A program made the position numbers and the translations under genes. From Toxonevra muliebris (Eukaryota; Arthropoda; Insecta; Diptera; Pallopteridae): 64,000 nt of DNA. Below are positions 59,926 to 64,000 of the stretch, piece by piece. The stretch is taken from positions 55,999,408 to 56,063,407 of the forward strand of contig OY829329.1 of the NCBI GenBank assembly GCA_963691655.1, given 5' to 3'. Below the pieces are notes generated by a model. The model ran no database searches, was not told where the DNA came from, and saw nothing but the letters and a program-made list of their open reading frames with translations. Within the stretch, counting starts at the first letter, position 1. Each line of letters begins with the position of its first letter.

Positions 59926-59934
59926 CTTTTATAG
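59926..59934 (-). promoter_or_regulatory. TATA box of odorant receptor 4
   Basis: On the minus strand CTATAAAAGC lies about 85 bp upstream of the ATG at 59843. Confidence 0.5.
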
Positions 59935-59944
59935 ATAATATTTA

Positions 59945-62900
59945 TTTACATCATTGCATACTTTCAGGGTTTAATTTAATTGAATGCAATTATATCATTA
60001 GGCGAAAATATTAATAATTAATAAGTATTTTTCTTCATATTTTAAATTCAAATTGCTCTATCGCTTTGGTAAATATGCACCAAACGATTTACCTTTGAAA
60101 TTACTAGAACATAATATAAATATGTATGAATAATATAAAAATAATTTTTTTTCTCAGGCACATCACAAATGCATATGCAGCTTTCAGTTTTCCATTTCTT
60201 TTATACAACAATTTAAAATTTATTTGCGAAATTCATCTTTAGGTCACTTCAGCTGCTCTCATGTCCAGGGCAGAACAAAACAGAAACTGAAATGATTAAT
60301 GGTGCACGTTAAGCGCGCAATAAACGCGCATATGAAACAATAATAATAATTGCATATTTTTGCGCGCAATTTAATTTTCATATTTGCTACCAGCCCCGTG
60401 CAAGTCAACAAATATAAAGAAGCACATACAGATTTCGCTTCGTGAAGATAAAAGTTTTGCTTTTTTCAACTCGCAAACAATGCACGCACACATGCAAAAA
60501 AAAATCATAATAATGGATAAAGAAGAGGAATCCTTGAAATCGGACAGACATACACTTGATTCAGTGCAGGAGTAAAATTGCAGTAGGTTGAAAATATGCA
60601 GCATGACGATGATGATGATGTGGCTTTCAGTTTTAATTAATGTTGTTAAGCAGCAGTTGCAGGAATCGCAGGCAGTTGAAGGCAATGGAAGACAGAAACA
60701 GCTTTAGCAGCAGCAGCTTCAGTAGCAACAGCTGCAACTATTCCATTTTCTTCACGTCACTGAATACGCGTTTCATCATTTTTTTTTTCTTCTTCTCGTG
60801 CTTGCGCTTATTCTTCTCAAATTCAACTCTGTCGGGTTTTTCTCAATAAACATAAAAATAAATGAATTTTTATTGTATGCAGGCGCGTGTTTGTTTGCTT
60901 GAGTGTTTGTTTGTGTGTGTATGTATTTCAAAAGGATAGCATTTCATTTTGAATATGCTGATGAGTTTCCATATGAACTTTTCTCACATTTACTGTGTTT
61001 TTGAGCGAGCGTACGTGTCTTTGTACGTTGGTCAAGCAAACAAACAGTCGGACAATAGGACAGACAGAAAGACAGGTTGATATGCTCGCTGTTACACTCG
61101 TATGAACATGTATAAATGCGCACGATTTGACCTCAATGTTGACAAGTGTTATTAAAGGTTAAAACTTTTTTAATTTACACTAAAGTATGTATATGAATGA
61201 ATGTGAATGAACGTATGCGAAAAAATATTGCATACTTTAAGGCTTTGAAGGTGATGATGAGTTCTTTTAATCCTGAGCTGTTTAATTATTTAAAAACTAA
61301 AGTGGCATTATTGTGAGTGGAGTGAAATCTTTTGAGCTATATTTAAATACTTTTATAAAGTATTTTTTTATATGTATTTAAGCTTGGCTTATGCAGGCGC
61401 TATTATTGTTATTCAGTTTAAGCTTCTGAAAAGCAAATTTATATGGTACGAAAGGAAAAAGAGGGGGAAAGGGGTAAGGATGACTTCATTTCAAATACCT
61501 ATATATAATTTGAAGTGAATTTTTTTATCTCAATTTCATATCTACAATATATGAATTTTAAAAATATCTGTTTCGATTTAGTCTTGCTCATTCCTTAATC
61601 CGCGAAAGCAATAACTCAAACAAAATTGAAGCAATTTCAACAATGCTTAGTACAGGTTTTCCTTAAAGAAGGTAGTGCTGGAGTTTTATAAAATTCAAAA
61701 TCGATTCAGTGGCCATGGTATCTCCCATTTAAATGAAATTTTCAAAAGAATTTTTTTGTTAAAAAAAAATTTAAAGTGATTTAAATTCGAAGCAATTGAT
61801 TGAAATAGTCTCTTGAACATTGCTCATAACTAGCTACAGATTATGTTCTAAAATAGGCAAAATCGTTCAAGTGGGCATGGTACCTCCCAGACATGTAAAA
61901 TTATTTGAAAAATATTTCAAATTAAATTTGAAAGCAAAGTAGAATAAAATCGAGACAAATTTCTAAATCTCCCGAGATGAAAGACTTTATGAAGTAGCAA
62001 AAATAAATGTCCCCTCCCCCCCCCCCCCCCCCCACTCCCACTCCACTTCCCCTCTTTCCACAAGTTTCAAGTCTTAAGCAATTCAACATGCCAACAGACC
62101 ATCTGCCTCGCAGCGTCTTATTATTTTTCAGTCAAGCCTTGGCTCTTAAAACCTAATAATCGGGTTGAAATACGTCGAGCTCATCAAGGATTGTTGTTCC
62201 GTTTCCGAATCGCCTTCTCCTCAGACACAATAAAATGCGGGAAATGCTCCTTCCATAACTTAATAACATCTTGGATATCTGTCTCCAGATTGCCATTTTC
62301 ATTCAAATCCTTAGTCAGATGTTTTATTTTTTTGAAGAATGTTCAAGCTTCATTTCCGCATTCATGTTCGCACTCTCGACTTATCCAGGGCTTAGTTTGG
62401 TGAGTTCCAAAACTCATTACTTTAGGGTTAAAGGGAGCTCTACAATCACATTATATTACTCTCTGACAGGTTTCAGATTATCATCTAGGAGGTGCCAAGA
62501 GGACTAGAGGCTGAAGATCGCAAAAATAGGAACTTTATTTCACTGCGCTAAAAAATCACTCTGTGTGCATGATCTTAGCTATCTGCATCTTTTGACTGTG
62601 ACTTCATGAAACAAAATTCAATGTTGTTCTACTTTATTTACGAATATTTTGTTTTCTACTTCAAAAAGTAGGCGTCGTTTATAAAAAAAAGAATGGAAAA
62701 TCCTTTTACAATTTTTAAACCATTTTAATACATTTCATTGTTTTTCCATTGCAGTTTTCACTACAAATTAAACAATATTGTAAAACAAATTTCATTACAA
62801 TTTTCTACATAGTAGATTTGTTGGTTTTTTACACATAAATACATATAAAAACCGTTATTGTTGTAGAGGTGCATTGTCCTCAGAATACACTCTCACTTTT

Positions 62901-64000
62901 TAAGGACTTGTTCGCTGGGCACGTACTATTCTCATATAAAAGAAACCAGAATAACAACAGCAACATCAGCAGCAACAACCATAACAATAAGAGAGAAGAA
63001 AAGAAAAATATCAAGAATAACAAAAACAACAATGAAAAAGAAAACACATTTCTTTATTCAATTATTATGTATATTATGGTAACAATTGTGGCAGTGTTGC
63101 CAACATGATTAAAGATGTGAAGTGTACTGTTGTCGCTGCTGCTGTTGCTGCTTCTGCTGCAACTCCAGCCACTTCTCTACTGTTATTATTATTGTTATTT
63201 ACTATTGTTGGCTCCGTTTTTGTTGTTGTTTTGTTTGTTGCTGCTGTTGCAGTTTAACATAGCAGCAGCACGCATTCGAATAAATTAAAAGCTGCAACTA
63301 AGGCATATTTTCATATTGTTGGCATGATTTTTGTTTGCTTTTGTTTTGTCGTTGTCGACATCGTTGTTGCTGCTACATTTTGTTAAATAAACATGCTTAC
63401 AACTGTCCCACTGTGCGCATTTGCATTGTTGTTGTTGCCATAGGAGCTTAAAGGATAATTTAAGAAAAGGAATTTTAAATTGCAACATAAAACGAACGCA
63501 ATGCAATGCAAAAAAAGAAAACAGAAATGGGGGGCGGGGGGGAGGGGGGGGAATTAAAGCAAACAAGAGAATGTAGCTGCTGCTTTTGCTGTTGCTGCTG
63601 GAGTCCATGTCTGTGTCCATGCTCAGCTAAACCCAAAGGCAGCGCACATCAGAAGAGATTTTGTTGCTCAGCAAGATTAGCGTTGGAGCTCACCTTTCTA
63701 TATACGAAACAGCATCTTATTCCTTTTTTTCTCCCTTTCTTTCTTTCTTTCTTTATTTCATATCCGGGAATAAATGTGCTACCTAAAGAAGCAGAGGTAT
63801 AATAGGAATTCTCTCGTATACTTGAAGTGCTTCAAAGCTGATTTAAAAAGAAGCGCATTAGATGCGCAGCAAAGTGGAAGCCGACTGAACTACCCTTAAG
63901 ACAGCTCACACACAAAACAAGCAATATGTATGAGAGAGTGACTCTGTTTATATAGAAAGTATAGCGTTGTCATGCAAAGCGCTTCTTTTTTTTTTTCTTT
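59945..64000. other. Intergenic, simple repeats only
   Basis: CAG/CAA-type repeats occur at 60645-60740 and 62955-62990, and CTG/TTG-type repeats at 63130-63260 and 63575-63600. A run of 20 or more C lies at 62016-62032, and a G-rich run (GGGGGGCGGGGGGGAGGGGG) at 63530-63550. Frames through the trinucleotide repeats are not supported as genes. Such runs often flank developmental genes in flies, but no exon is visible here. Confidence 0.5.

Noticed and set aside
63285..63802. Cys- and Gly-rich frames
   Set aside because: Caused by G runs and CTG/TTG trinucleotide repeats; no family features.

Overview
The window reads as nuclear DNA of a higher fly, most likely a tephritid fruit fly or a close relative. 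The grounds are AT-rich sequence, short GT/AG introns, TATA-type promoters, mariner elements of the mauritiana type, APE-RT-RNase H LINEs, and a tandem group of odorant receptors whose proteins resemble Drosophila Or43a. The species cannot be fixed from sequence alone. Most of the 64 kb is non-coding and filled with layers of transposable elements.

Left third (1-25 kb): the last exon of a secreted neutral lipase opens the window. A broken mariner sits at 2877-4126. A 173-bp tandem array (about 7132-7990) abuts a tRNA-like pol III head. Two related Lys/Pro-rich genes lie in tandem at 11.2-13.5 kb; the second carries a CAP/SCP (GAPR-1-like) domain and ends in a 15-bp perfect hairpin. A long palindromic element (13903-18203) has a decayed LINE at its centre. 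A TA-flanked MITE (19659-20563), a worn tandem array (about 21180-22420) and a second, 5'-truncated LINE (about 22540-24340) follow.

Centre and right (25-60 kb): four odorant-receptor genes can be assembled exon by exon, one on + (25563-30205) and three on - (40309-41989, 48589-50264, 57253-59843). All have seven exons with the same intron phases, open frames of 371-373 residues and a TATA box 40-90 bp upstream. The middle two are recent duplicates, differing at about 14 residues. Their introns and intergenic spaces hold fold-back elements, hAT-like elements with 8-bp target duplications, a mariner nested inside another transposon (32322-34285), a pogo/jerky-type relic fused to a mariner relic (35038-36339), and a BEL/Pao-like LTR element with 5-bp target duplications (50466-53825).

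The right end (60-64 kb) holds only simple repeats and no gene I can support. How the genes work together: the receptors form a chemosensory gene family, each probably expressed in its own neurons and paired with the Orco co-receptor. The lipase and CAP genes are unrelated neighbours.
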